From positions 1,302,001 to 1,366,000 of the forward strand of contig JANVFP010000001.1 in the NCBI GenBank assembly GCA_027919835.1: DNA of 64,000 nt, written 5' to 3'. How positions within the stretch are numbered: the first letter of the stretch is position 1; each line of letters begins with the position of its first letter. This stretch comes from Lentinula raphanica. Its lineage: Eukaryota; Basidiomycota; Agaricomycetes; Agaricales; Omphalotaceae. Positions 1 through 11,397 of the stretch are shown piece by piece. The translations under genes were made by a program, and so were the position numbers. Below the pieces are notes generated by a model. That model was not told the DNA's origin and searched no databases. It saw only the letters and a program-made list of their open reading frames with translations.

Positions 1-636
1 GGTAACCGCACGATGTTGGCGGTGGATGAGTTTAAACCTCGCTTCATGATCCTTGAGGACGGTGTCAATGGCCTCGTCCCTAGCAAACTTGGTACGTTCC
101 ACAAAGTATTCAATAAGAAGTTCGGTGGATCTGTGTACCATGGCTAGATCTCTATCCAACCCCTCTGCGAAATCAAAATGCCAGTTCACAAATTTGAGAT
201 TTGGATGGATATTCAATGAATATTTGAGGTCTATACTCCATCCAGGGCTAGGAAGTTGAACAATCCGTGTATGCAATGACCGGCTGAACCGGTTTCTAAC
301 AACAGGTTGCTGAGTATGCTGGACAGCCTTCGGATCCACTACTGATGGGCGATCGGAAGTTCGAGAGGCATCATCGGCAAGGCAGACGGCGCAAAGAAGA
401 TAGACCAGATAGTAAACAGATGCAACCTTCAAACCAAAGGGCAGCAGGAGCAATACACCGAGTTTTTGCAGTGCGGTATGACCTCTGGCACGTAGAGGAC
501 GGTCACCGCCACCCAGAAAGTCCTGGCACATGATGCCAATCATGCCAGCTATGAATATGATCCAGGCAAGATTAATGTTATCGATAATATAGCGATGAGA
601 CGCCTTGAACGAGTTGGTGAAGATGGAGTGCGACAT
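1..636 (-). CDS. Putative multi-pass membrane protein, C-terminus cut by window edge
   Basis: An ATG at 636-634 opens a 212-codon minus-strand frame that has no stop before the window begins, so only the N-terminal part is visible. After a short polar start (MSHSIFTNSF) there are two hydrophobic stretches, around residues 21-38 (NLAWIIFIAGMIGI) and 62-88 (leucine-rich, ending VYYLVYLLCAVCLA). The following part is basic and then amphipathic, with many charged residues (IEYFVERTKFARDEAID). An in-frame stop lies six codons upstream of the ATG, which supports this start unless an upstream exon is missed. I do not recognise the family. It is probably an integral membrane protein with a cytosolic or lumenal C-terminal domain. 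Confidence 0.6.
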   Translation of the reverse strand, partial: MSHSIFTNSFKASHRYIIDNINLAWIIFIAGMIGIMCQDFLGGGDRPLRARGHTALQKLGVLLLLPFGLKVASVYYLVYLLCAVCLADDASRTSDRPSVVDPKAVQHTQQPVVRNRFSRSLHTRIVQLPSPGWSIDLKYSLNIHPNLKFVNWHFDFAEGLDRDLAMVHRSTELLIEYFVERTKFARDEAIDTVLKDHEARFKLIHRQHRAVT

Positions 637-1440
637 GAGATGTTATAGTTCTGGGTTGATTGCAATCAGACAATAGTATTGGCAACCCAAAAGATTGTAG
701 ATCGAATGAAGGACAGCTCACCTCAAGTAGGATGTAAAGAATACTAGTGCTGAGTTCTGATATACGAACCAAGATTTCGCATCTCTTTATAAGCCAAAAC
801 ACTTGGTGACCACAGACAAAGTAACCAATGGTAGTACAAAAAATTATCGCAGATCAAATGGTGTTTTGTCTTTTTTTTGTTCGCTGAAGTGGAACCTATC
901 GCTTGTGTGGGTCCGTATCGTTTATGTTCAGAAGGTTGAGCTATTGTCCTTTCGTCACTACGTCGTGAGGAAGCGTAGCATACCTGAAATTTGAGGATGG
1001 GTAGTAGACTATGATAATTGAACAAGAAAATCACCGTCCAGGAGAATCTGAGCTTCTAATAAAGAGTAACATGAGCCTGCTAGTCGCTGGACTTTCAGTC
1101 GGCTGAGTGGTCTTGATGGGATGATTGAATCCCACTTACTTTGACCATAGGTTTGACCATGCTTTGGCCTGGCTTTTGACACCTGTTTTCGGAGCGTTCC
1201 ACCGCTCGCGCGTCATGTCCAAGCCGAACTTCCTTGAATAATATTATGAAAGCTGTGAAGCTGTCCATATAAAATCCACGCAAGCTCGAAATGTGCACCC
1301 ACAAATTCTCTTCCCTCTTGCCACAATCGCCACAATTTTCGACAACTTCTCTTGCAGTCGATATATCGATATCTCTCATAGCTACCTGGGTTCGCGAGAG
1401 ACAATAACCAGAACATAATAACCTTTTCGAATCTCACCTG
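637..1440. other. Divergent intergenic region
   Basis: This 0.8-kb stretch separates the minus-strand membrane protein from the plus-strand gene starting at 1441. Open frames here are short and lack start context or splice support. I see no repeat or RNA gene. It presumably holds both promoters. Confidence 0.5.
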
Positions 1441-2096
1441 ATGGCTTCGCAATCACAATCCACCACAGATCGTACTCGCTCTATCCCTCCGTAAGTTTTT
1501 GATCAATCTTTTTGTCTTCAGCATGTCGTCCCTCGAGATTTAATAATAAACTCACTACCATTAGTTTTCTTCTTGCCTTAACTAGCCCCGCTGCTCGAGT
1601 GCTTTTTAATGAGCCTACCCCACTCGAGCTCCTCATGCGGCTCAAACAAGCCAAGGAGCTCGGTCAGACTATTCACGTTGTCATACACGAGCTTCAGAAC
1701 AGATACTACCCGCTGAACGCTCTTGCTGCGCAGATTCAGTCTCCTAGTGAGGTTCTTTCCGCGGTTGCGCGGTCGTACCGCGCCACAGTCAGGAAGCTGG
1801 AACTCTTGAGCGACGAGCTTGATTCCGGGACGTTCGATGGCTTGAGCGACGAGGAGCTAACGGTGCATCCTAGTGTTCTAATGCCGGGTCGTCATCAGAT
1901 CGTAGCGCCGTTTAGGAAGGAGCTACCAACAACTAGGTTATGGATTCTAGGCATAGTCTGGAACTATATCAAGTCGGTGGTGTGGTCCTCAAGGAAGCGT
2001 AAGAGGACCGAGTATGATAATGAGGAGGAGGGGGAAGAACATGATGCATTCCGAGTATCATACGTTGGGGATAGGAAGAGGATGAGACGAGTTTGA
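1441..2096 (+). CDS. Hypothetical basic/acidic-tailed protein, two exons
   Basis: Exon 1 (1441-1490) encodes MASQSQSTTDRTRSIPP with its last codon split, followed by a consensus donor gtaagt at 1491. Two acceptors keep the frame: 1564 (better branch-point spacing, product 193 aa) or 1585 (better pyrimidine tract, product 186 aa). The body is helix-rich (ELLMRLKQAKELGQ, ATVRKLELLSDELDSG) and contains the hydrophobic patch LWILGIVWNYIKSVVW. It ends with a lysine/arginine cluster (SSRKRKRTEYD), an acidic run and a basic terminus (RKRMRRV). The basic clusters suggest a nuclear or nucleic-acid-associated protein, but I recognise no domain. Its 3' end converges on the next gene with about 120 bp between stops. 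Confidence 0.6.
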
Positions 2097-2219
2097 TTTT
2101 CATGTAGACTGTTCAGTGACGAGTATCACTTTTCGCCCTTTCTATTCGGACATTTTCGAGGACCAAGTCTATATTTCTATGTGTCATATTACATTACCTG
2201 GGGAATCTGTCCCAGTGGT

Positions 2220-4062
2220 TTACCACATATTCAATTTTCTACACGTCGGTTTCAGAAAATCAATATTCGGATTGTCTCTGCCTGGTGTCCCAGGCGCACC
2301 ACCACCCCAAGTGATGGGCCACGCGGGCATCGAGCAAACACTCTGGTAGAGCAAATCATTTCGTTTCATATCAGTAGGAGCAAGGAAGAATATGTCAGGA
2401 CGACTTACATCTAAGTCACAGAGCTCCTCGCATCTCAGCCATGAGGACCACTCTAACCATCCCATCAAGGATGTCATTCTATCATGCCACGCAGAGACGA
2501 GAGTCGAAAAACTGTCACTGTCTGTAGCATCCGTACTCTCGGCGAAAAGTATACCGAAATCTGTGCAAAGCCGTTCGAGAACTGTCTCCATGCTCATCAA
2601 AAGGACGCGTTCTTGCGGTGTCATGAGTGCCTGGAGCTCCGGATCAACGAGAAACTCCGTGGAAGAGTACGTGCATCGCTCGAATGCCGTAGTATTGGGA
2701 GCAATAGTGCCATCGAGGAGTGAAGGGGAAGAGCGCAACTTGAAGAAGATATCGTGCCCTGAAGCGTTGAGCGCTTCGCCATAGGCAATGAAAGGATCTA
2801 AAGGGGAGTAGGATAGTCTTTGCACAGCCGTGACAACTTGAGTCAAATTTGAGGTACGATTGACACCCTCGAGGAGATTCTGCATCTGTGCTATACGATC
2901 TGACCAAAAAGCGACTACGTCGAGCGCGGCAGCTTGCCAATCGAACCCTGTCCCTTGCAAATCAGCGCGAACCACTGAATCTAGCTCTTCCAGGAAAACA
3001 CAAACATCCTCATCCGAAACGTGTTCCCATATGAAATGTTCCTGCATCAACTTTCCTGACCGACTGGGATATAGACTGTGATAACGTGGATGGTAGAAGG
3101 AAACCATCTGGTGTGTGTAGAGCGAGATATGAGGTTGTGTTGTGGATTTGTACCGTGTAGCTGCGCGCATCCATTCTAGGAATCCTGAGTGGGCGAGAGG
3201 AGCTGTGATCATTCCCCAGGGACCGCGACGACCAGGGTCTCCTCCACCTCCAGGCCTTCGACCTCGGCCAGGACCACGATCAGGAGGTCGCAAGGGCAGC
3301 TCCTCTGCAGAATCACGGTAACCGGTATGTTGGATAGCGTTGTGAGGAAAAGGGAAAGAACGTCGTGCTTCTGGAGTCCCTGGAGGTGTGATATTCAAGC
3401 TGCTGACAAACCTCAGCGATGATGAGTCGAAATCACACCAGATAACCTCACTAAAGTGCAAGAATCAGCAAAAATACACGTTGAAAACGAGAAAGAGCTT
3501 TGAAGATTGATACGTACAATCCTGCGTTCATACGAACGATGCCTTCAAAGCCTCGATGTTGGCCCCACTCGCAGAGTCCTTTGGCACGACCATAATCATC
3601 CCACAAGCTCACATCGTTGTTCCTCGACCCGTTCGTCTTTCCCATACCAGTGATAACAGTATACTGAGTATCCAGCCATCCTTCGCCCCAAGCAGCTGAC
3701 ATTCCGTTGAAGTAGAGTATCTTGGCGGGTCTTGTAGTTCTATAGGTGTACATATACGTTGGACCTGGGATCTTGGTAGCCATAACTGCGTAGCTCATTT
3801 CAGGATCGAACGCGAGCCATTCTGGAGAAGGTGGAGGGTTTGCCGTATCCTTTCGGGCATGATAGAGTAGAGTATAAGGCTCTAGTATTCCAGGGACAAT
3901 GGTGTGCCCATTCGAATGGAAGTTGTTCGGCCAGTGGATAAGCAAAGAGTAGAGTTCATTGAAAATATACGGTGCCGTTGAATTACTCAAGTCGTGAGCA
4001 AAAGTTGAGGTAAAGAGCAAGAGCACACCGAAGGACTTCTGGATGACTCGTAAGATTTCCAT
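2220..4062 (-). CDS. Conserved fungal secreted protein of unknown function, three exons
   Basis: Exons are 4062-3518, 3450-2409 and 2342-2220, giving 569 aa. The introns (3451-3517 and 2343-2408) have clear gtacgt and gtaagt donors; the second is 66 nt and in frame, so reading through it would be wrong but possible. The start MEILRVIQKSFGVLLLFTSTFAHD looks like a signal peptide. The mature part has several N-glycosylation sequons, a segment ILYFNGMSAAWGEGWLDTQ, and GLCEWGQHRGFEGIVRMNAGFEVIWCDF (residues about 163-190) that is spread over intron 1. A Gly/Pro/Arg-rich insert follows near residue 225. From memory, proteins with this arrangement are widespread in agaricomycete genomes as uncharacterised secreted or membrane proteins. 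No catalytic motif is visible. Confidence 0.8.
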
Positions 4063-4380
4063 ACCGCTTTCAACACATCTAAGTCGGGATACAACTCCTA
4101 GTACAAGACAGGTGTAAATCGAAAGATAAGAGGTCCGCAGCGCGATGATTGATTGTTATCACAGTTCAATGTACCGTAGTAACCGACTTCAAATTTTATG
4201 GTACTTTTCATGATGATGAAGGCTGGCTTTGCGCTACTATAGTAGGACTGCAGATAACCCCAACGACATAGGTACACACGAGATATCTGATCTATATTAA
4301 CTACACCTATTCTCGCTTCCGTTTCACGCCCAGCATTACTCCTGCACAGAAGCATTCAGTATTGAGCAGAGGCAAGAATG
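4063..4380. other. Intergenic spacer between two minus-strand genes
   Basis: About 320 bp between the stop of the dsRBD-like repeat gene and the start of the secreted-protein gene. It must hold the downstream gene's promoter. I see no gene or repeat. Confidence 0.5.
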
Positions 4381-6415
4381 CTACAACTCACTCGATCCCA
4401 ACGGCTTGGATGCGATAGACGACGAACGCTTGCTCGATCCGGCCACAGGTCCTTCGTGTTCAGGAAGTTCGCCCGGTTCAGGTTCGTAGCTAAGCTCGAC
4501 ATTGGGCTGATTCGTTCCCTTATCCCAGTCTTTCCATGACTTTGGTACCGCAACTGTCTGAACTTGAGATGGAACATTGACATTGACCGGCTCCTTCCCT
4601 CGATGGTTGAGACTTTGCTTGTTATTCAAGGATGCAGGCACTGTGGAAGTAGCTGCGATATTTGTCTGATTGGAGCCCTTCGTAGGATGCGGCGAGTCAC
4701 CCAGAAAAGCTCCGCGTGAATAGATGTATTGTAGCATCTGTCCGCCAGACTCGCACAATAGCGCGCTGCGAGCGTCGGGACGATTTGGATAGGTACCTGG
4801 GACACTCCATTCGCGTGAAACTTGAGGAGAACCTGTCAATGCTGCACCTGTCGGTTGGTCCGCTGGATTGAGAGAAATCACGATCTTGAGTTTACAGCCA
4901 AATTCTGTGTAAGGCTGAATAGTTAGTGACGAAGACATGAATTACTCCAGATCGCCTTACTGTCTAGGTTTTTTGGATAACTTAAGGTGATTTTTGTCCC
5001 TGCCACTCGACAAGCAGTCTCCAACGAAGGCCAGACTGCTTGATTTGCTTGCTGTCGCATTTGTGGAGTGATTTGATCACCCAAAAGTGTTCTTTTCTGC
5101 GCTTCGATTGGTATGTATGTTCGTAGGAGGCTCCCAACATCCTCTGACATGGCTTGTATGCAGACACCAGTTTTGGACCTGAGTTTTTTGGAGAACACTG
5201 GTTCGACAAGATAAGTACGAGCTTTCATTGGATCTGATCCCGGTGTTTCGATACGAAGAATGCAACCGAAGGCTTATGAATGAGATCAGTGAGAGGAAGC
5301 ATAGAAAGGACGATTGTCGTACAGTGATTTACATGAACAAAATGAAAATAGAACTTGAGTGGATCGGCACGCCCTCTATTGCATTCTTGGCTCAACTTGG
5401 TGTACCAGGGCACAATGTTAGTTTCAATCTTCTCAGGATTGCTTTCAAACGGTGGCTCCGGGAACGGTCGAGGTAGAGTTTCAACGAATTCCTGCACATT
5501 CAAACACACCGGAGGATCGTTCGTTTCTGGACCCAATGGATCTGGTGAAGAAGGACGGATCTGTCCATCTCCAAATTTGATGAACTCGAGGACACCAGAG
5601 TCGATGGCAATTCGTGCGCAAAGGGCTTTGGCGTCTGACTTGATATCTTCCGGAGTGGAGTACACACGAAAATCTCGTTGAGACGTAAGCCGTACCTTGA
5701 GAGCGCAGCCGTGTTCTGCGTAACGTGTTCAACACGAAGAATTGCACATTCTGAAGGTTGAACTCACCGTAGGAGTACCACTGAGGTCCCTTAACTCCAG
5801 GCCTCCAATAAGAGAAGCAATCCTCGATCATCTCCACTGCATCTGTTGCTACTTCGTTTTCCGAGTTGGGAGTCCTGGCACGTTGAGGTTCGAGGTCCAA
5901 AATATAAGTCAAGGCTCCTTCTCGTAAGGCAACCTCAGCTACTTCTTCCTTTGCTTGTATCTCAGTTTTATGCATTAAGATGCCCTTATAAGTTCGCTGC
6001 TCCCCGGTATGCTTAACAACGTGCAATACGCTGCGTATCCCAGACGCTTGATGAGCGTTAGCTTGAAGTGCATGCGGAGAGAGTGCAAAAATGTAGTACC
6101 AGTAGGAGCATCACTGAACTCTAGACTAAACTGAAGAGCATCAGTTCTCCCAAAAGCCTCCTTACAGGCGTTGTCGAGTTGCTCGACAGCAGTAGGTGTT
6201 TGCACGATTTGAACCTCGGGTTTATGATACCATGGACCCTGAGCATTTGGAAAGCCAAAATCATAACGAACAGGTGGTAATTTCTCCTCCGGAGTATTGA
6301 GGAATTCTTCAACTGAAAGACCACCTAGTGCCCTAAGATTGGCAGCAAATCGTTCATGAGGATCGCGAGGAGTGTGGAGATGTGAGAGGGACGGGAGGAA
6401 TGCTTGAGAAATCAT
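4381..6415 (-). CDS. Protein with four divergent dsRBD-like repeats, five exons
   Basis: Exons are 6415-6100, 6046-5768, 5715-5323, 5272-4961 and 4904-4381 (607 aa), with introns of 50-56 nt. The protein contains four units of the same shape: a beta segment of the type (F/H)GC-x-L-K-(V/I), a variable loop, and a helix of the type S-x-A-K-x-(L/V)-C-x-x-A followed by G-x-(L/M)-x-(F/Y)-I. They lie near residues 85-165, 185-255, 300-395 and 410-500, and unit boundaries sit at or near the splice junctions. The pattern (beta strands followed by a helix with basic/alanine residues, e.g. EIQAKEEVAEVAL and IKSDAKALCARIAI) resembles double-stranded RNA-binding domains, but the basic KKxAK core is weak. 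The last 100 residues are Ser/Pro/Glu-rich. RNA binding is an inference. The ATG lies only 82 bp from the divergent PhyH start at 6498, so the two genes probably share a promoter. Confidence 0.7.
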
Positions 6416-6497
6416 GAAAGGAGATATCTAGTTCATCATGGGATTAGGGAAAGAAATATACCGTGTGAAATTTCGACTAAGTCTACTACTCATCATC

Positions 6498-7711
6498 ATG
6501 TCCACCATCAGGGAAACATACGACACTCAAGGTTTTGTAGTCGTCCCAGGACTTGTTTCCTCTCGCGATTTCTCAGAACTACGAAAGGCATCACAGAACG
6601 TCATCAGTCGTACTCGCGAGGGCTCTTGGCCTCATCGTCGAACAGTGGGGAAACAGTTCCCGCCCTTCGATAACGATCATCCCGATTCATGGGGCGTTCA
6701 ACATGTTATGCATCCAGATCTTGGAGAGTCTGCCGCGGTATTCTCCGATTGGTATACGGCTGATGCTCTGACGCGGGTATGTGCTGTGTAGTTGGACTAC
6801 TCTATAGGAAGGAATAAATAACTGCGAGTACAGGTATGCGCCGAGCTTCTTCAATGCAAAGAAGAAGATCTACAGTTAGGTTTGTCCTTTCGCACAACGA
6901 TTGTAGATAACTTCAGTTCAACGAGCCACTTACCTACTTCATGATGCACCGTAGAACTGTTCAACCTGTTGATCAATCCTTTGTCACATAGCTTCGCGCT
7001 TCGATGGCATCGCGATGATGTGAAGGAGACCGCTTTGCCTGAAGAGGAACAAGCAGCACTTGATAAGTGGCATACCGGCGTGCGGATTCTTTCTGCCTTG
7101 GTCTTGTTTGAACCCGATTCTTAACATCAGTGAAACAGGTCCAATGGAATACGTGAGCATCTAACTATCTATCTCCTCCATTCGATGACTGACTGATTTC
7201 CTATGCATCCGCTGTCGAAAGCGCTCTCTACGAAGATGCATGTCTCTACGTCGTTCCCGGCTCCCACAAAGTACCACGAACTCCTGAGCAACGAGCCCAT
7301 TCGTGCACCTTGGACCCACCGGATAATCCCATGAGCATGCCAGATGCAAAGTTGCTTACATTAAAAGGTACGTTACTTCTCGATCTGTCTGTGATCAACT
7401 GCCCGTGAATGCGATCTACTTTTTCTTGAACCCACTCAATAGCTGGAGATACAGTCTTCTACAACAGCAACATTCTCCACTGTGCGTCATACGATCACAC
7501 TGCTGAACGAGCTACGCTCCATGCGTGCATGGGTGATGCTCGGTTCAGTGCTGCTCGAAGACGCAATATCCTCCAGCATGGTTTGTCGTGGGTGAAAGAC
7601 GAACGATTTAGGGACCAACTGACCCCCAAAGGTAAAAGGATGTTGGACAAGTTGCTCGAGTTGCAACAAAACATCCCCGGAGACAGGATTGGGTACTCAC
7701 TTGATGGATAA
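6498..7711 (+). CDS. Phytanoyl-CoA dioxygenase (PhyH) family Fe(II)/2-oxoglutarate oxygenase
   Basis: Six exons: 6498-6776, 6834-6879, 6955-7079, 7139-7152 (14-nt micro-exon), 7222-7367 and 7443-7711, giving 292 aa. The N-terminus (YDTQGFVVVPGLVSSRDF) is typical of PhyH proteins. The metal-binding HxD is visible in RWHRDDVKE near residue 124, and the distal histidine region follows in GDTVFYNSNILHCASYDHTAERATLH. Members hydroxylate or halogenate small hydrophobic substrates in primary lipid or secondary metabolism; the substrate cannot be told here. An in-frame ATG at 6438 would add 20 hydrophobic/basic residues; 6498 is preferred because it starts right at the family's usual N-terminus. The donor of intron 3 (gtgcgg) is weak, but the micro-exon restores the conserved WNTALYEDACLYVVPGSH block. 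Confidence 0.88.
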
Positions 7712-8133
7712 GGAAAATCCAAGTACAGTTGCAAATGCAATGATCGATATCTGACATTATTGTGTTACAAATGTGCCGTGAACAGGCAAATCATAGTTCT
7801 CTGTCGCCTGTTTTAATTTGGTCTATTTGAAGAGCACTTTCCACCTTAAGATTCGCGATTCTCGCTTTCTGAACTTGCACTGAGCATGCATATGGCAATG
7901 CCCAGGATATTTCACTCAGAGAAGGTGTTACACTGTGTACTAATGTAAAGAAAATTGTCCATGCTAGCAGCTATTAACAGGTCATATACTTACATACATA
8001 GAGCAAATAGCAACCATGCTCAAGGTAAATAATGAGTCAGTATAAAAACTACCTGTCAATTCTATCAGTCCTAGCACCACAACACTCACTCAAAGGAAAA
8101 CTAATCACGTACTCTATCTGCAAGCCTCAAGCC
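7712..8133. other. Convergent intergenic region
   Basis: About 420 AT-rich bases between the PhyH stop and the VTT1 stop, which face each other. It presumably contains both 3' UTRs and poly(A) signals. No gene is supported. Confidence 0.5.
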
Positions 8134-10353
8134 TTAGAAGTAACTAGGCGGTGGCGGCCCCTGAGAATGTGCTTGCCCGCTCGGCGACGCACCAAAACTG
8201 TCCGAACTAGCCATGGCAGTATGATATGTCGAATCCGTAGGCTCATTCACATGCTGTGATGCACCAGGATACGGATACGCCTGATGTGCAAACTGCGCTT
8301 GCGTCGGCGTGTCAACGACCGGCGAATGCACCCCGGATCCGCCTATGGGTGTACTTTGATAGCCAGGGGTCGGTAACCGCTCTGATGGAGGGGTATACGA
8401 CACAAACTGCGCCTGCGTAGGCGTCTGGGTAACTTCGGGCTGATCAGAGTGGGAGGTATAAGTGTGTTGTACATGGGATAAAGACGGAGTGGAGGTAGAA
8501 GTGGTATAAGGAGAGACGGTTGGTTGTTGCGGATATGATGTATACGAAGCCTGGTGTTGTTGTGGGTATAAAGAGGGTGGTGGTGGTGATCGATTGTGAG
8601 ATATCGATTGGGACGAAGGAATTGCTTCTGGTGATTGTGTTCGGGGTAGGATAGATACGCCGGGAGGTATGCGAGGACTTGCGTGATGACTAGAAGCTGC
8701 GGAATCGACACCGGCTTGTCCAGCGGCATCGTATCCTACTTCATCTGAAGTTTGCCTCGTCGGAGTGTAGTTGTACGGTGAACTACTTGTTGCTCCTGGG
8801 GCTACATATCCTAGCTCTGGATCCTCGTTACCGTAACGGTTCTCCGGTGAATAACGGTGCTGAGGCTTGGGAGCGTAAACGATGTTGCTGATACTTGAGC
8901 GTTGATATTCGCTGCTGAAGGGGTAAGGCTGATTCTGACCGCCGCCGTACCCGAATTGCTGGTTCTTGGCAGTAAGAGGAATGTTGGAATCGGAGGCATT
9001 GGGATTGTACACGTCCGATCCACTTAAATTAGGAGTACTATACATGCTGTCATTATTCAGCTTGGCTTGCCTACATGTGGATTAACAAAACGTGTAGGCC
9101 ATATGCTGATGAACACTTACCTGGCCTTCCTTCGTGCGTAGATGACATCAGGCTTGACTTGGTTCATCTTACGCATAAGATACCAGCAGGCAGCAATAGT
9201 AACGAAGAGGGTAACAGCAACTACTCCGTCGGATATGAGTTTCTGCTTCGTAGTTTCTTGCCCTGAAGCCTCTCCGAGGATGACACCGAGATATACTGTG
9301 ATGAATTGCTTGGGAAGTGAGAGGATGGCAGCTATGGAGAAAACAAAGATATTCATTCCACAGGTAGAGAATACAGCGGTCGTGACTGAGGAAAGCATCG
9401 TGAGTGGAACAAAAACTTCGGAGTAAAGATAACGCACAATGGCCTGGGATTGCGGATAAACGAGCGATGAGGGCGACCTTGAATCCGCCATCGCGGACTA
9501 CCTTAGCCAGACAAGCGTAAGATATCTTTGTCTTTTCCATCTTTTCTCCCCGCGCCCGACAACAGTATTTGAATGCACTGAAGAAACGCCGGATGAGTGA
9601 AATATGATACAGGAGGCCATTGAACCCACTAGAAGTTTCCGATTTCACCAATAAAGGTGCCAGCAGCTACAATTCCAAAACCAGGCCATAAACCCCACAC
9701 AAGACCGCAAAGGATGGCGACAATCTCGTGTCCGAAGAGCTACCAGAGGAGTCAGAATGAACGGGGCAACGAGGCGTAAAATTTGTACCGGAGGGAAGGA
9801 TATAACAAACAGGATACCGATAGGGACGAGCCAGCCGAATTTGATACTATGCACTCATCATCAGTACACGAGCAAGTACAGAAAGGTGCTCATTAAGCAT
9901 ACCCATGCAGCCATTGGGTGAACGGAGTCAACCAGTCGACAATTTGGTCGTGGAAGATCGTTATAAGGACAGTGATAATACTAATAACGACGAGAGCGAC
10001 GTAGTACCCTGAAAGGAGATGCAATGAGTCGGTACTAGTTGAAGCAAGAAACTTCCGCCATTGGACGCACAAAGCCATTCTCTTCGAATCCAAAATCTCC
10101 AGTTCATCATAGCCTTGAAATCAATTGCACCCGTCTGCAGCTCCTTGGCTTCACTTGGAGTGGGGCTCGGCGTGCGATTCAAGCCAGGCCGAGGGTCAAG
10201 ATGTAGATTAGCAGACAAAGGTGGTCCTGTGGCATCCAACGCTGAGGGCGGCTTGGGTTGCATGTTTGCGGGTGGATACTGTGAGTTCCAGTACTGCTGA
10301 GCATGCGACTGTTGATCATAAGGCAGGTTGAAAGCTGGGTAAGTTGTGGCCAT
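8134..10353 (-). CDS. VTT-domain (SNARE-associated Golgi / Tvp38-like) membrane protein, copy 1
   Basis: Seven exons: 10353-10071, 10008-9903, 9846-9789, 9739-9630, 9577-9438, 9385-9121 and 9070-8134 (632 aa). Order: a Pro/Gln-rich cytosolic N-terminus with NRTPSPTPSE near residue 60; TM1 (YYVALVVISIITVLITIF); a second hydrophobic segment with IPIG-type motif (WLVPIGILFVISFPP); the VTT core with LFGHEIVAILCGLVWG, the re-entrant glycine-rich GFGIVAAGTFIGE, then RDGGFKVALIARLSAIPGH and SLP-K-QFITVYLGV; a last TM; and a basic ARRKAR. Known relatives (TVP38/TMEM41/VMP1/DedA superfamily) act in the Golgi/ER, some as lipid scramblases. Copy 1 is unique in having a 310-residue Tyr/Pro/Ser/Gln low-complexity tail in exon 7. 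Exons 2-6 have the same lengths as in the three neighbouring paralogs. Confidence 0.9.
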
Positions 10354-11397
10354 TATTATAAATTTCTGTCCAGCACGGCGAGATTCTGAGCAAATTCGTC
10401 AGCAGGTGGTTATTGATGTGGTCGTTACAAGGAGGTTTCGCCGGCGAAGAGGAATATAAGTAAAGTCGTAGTAAGAAAGATGATGGGAGAGAGTAAGAGA
10501 AAGCGGTTACCATTTGCCAAGCCAGCTTTGTTGTTGTTTTTCTCATAGCCTCATAGCCTTGCCGGAGCCTTCCCGTTTCACAATTCTGTCTAAGTCTTTA
10601 TTCGTTTGGGCCTTGTTCCAGTCAAGAAAGCAGAGCTTTGCAGGCCGTAGGCTCTGCTAGACCCAAAGATGAACCAAACCATTATTCTCAACTCATTGGC
10701 CTATCACTGTCGAAATTTGAACGCCGAACGACCGCCGGAGAACCTATTCTTGACCAGCGCTCGCCAGCAACAAACTTCTAAAAACTTCAAGCAGGAGTGT
10801 TTCCTCATTTGTGATAAAGGGTTTTCGCACTTAACTGGGTACGATACAGGGCGGAAGACTTCCTCGAAAAGTAGATAGACGCCCCTCCATCTCAGAATCA
10901 TTGATTCAGTTTGATTCTGAGATGGAGGGGCGTCTACTACTACTTCGCGGACGACCGTGAACCTTTCTCGTCGGTCGTCCGCGTCAAGTCTAATCAGGTC
11001 GGGAAACTTTACTTCATGCCGAACTGCCAGTCGTTTGAATAATCTACAGCCTCTATCCGTGAACATAGTTGCTCTGCCCGTATTGCACTGCATACTCGAA
11101 CGGTAATATTGAAGCTCGGCGTCCAAACAACGTTCAGCCTAGCAGTGATCTGTGATATGTATCGACAAGACTGCGTTCTTGGTTCTGGTATAAGCTCTCG
11201 ACTCCGAGGTAAGACGACTACTTCCCATACAGTTGCTTGCAATTGATACTATCAACGTCCCAAACAGAGCTTGATTAGTTATTAGTTGATTATAGACAGG
11301 GTTTCGTCGATAATTGAGGTAACAGCTCAACACTTGGAAGAGGGGTTTTTCCTATTACACTGGCAGTCCGTGAATCTCGTAAGTATCGACATAAATT
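10354..11397. other. Spacer between VTT1 and VTT2 with a double hairpin
   Basis: One kilobase upstream of VTT1 and downstream of VTT2. No open frame here has splice or homology support. Its notable content is the pair of adjacent inverted repeats at 10871-10983, listed separately. Confidence 0.5.
10871..10983. repeat. Two adjacent inverted repeats (tandem hairpins)
   Basis: Hairpin 1 has arms 10871-10900 and 10912-10940: about 28 bp of nearly perfect complementarity around an 11-nt loop, core GACGCCCCTCCATCTCAGAA. Hairpin 2 follows a few bases later, with 12-bp perfect arms 10946-10957 and 10972-10983 (CGCGGACGACCG) around a 14-nt loop. The two have unrelated sequences. They could be a structured RNA, a small foldback insertion, or part of a repeat. 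They do not sit immediately after a stop codon. Confidence 0.75.

Noticed and set aside
7487..7740. Minus-strand frames over the PhyH C-terminal exon
   Set aside because: They are shadows of the dioxygenase reading frame.
8343..8729. Pro/Leu-rich minus-strand 128-codon frame within VTT1 exon 7
   Set aside because: Alternate frame of the repetitive low-complexity tail.
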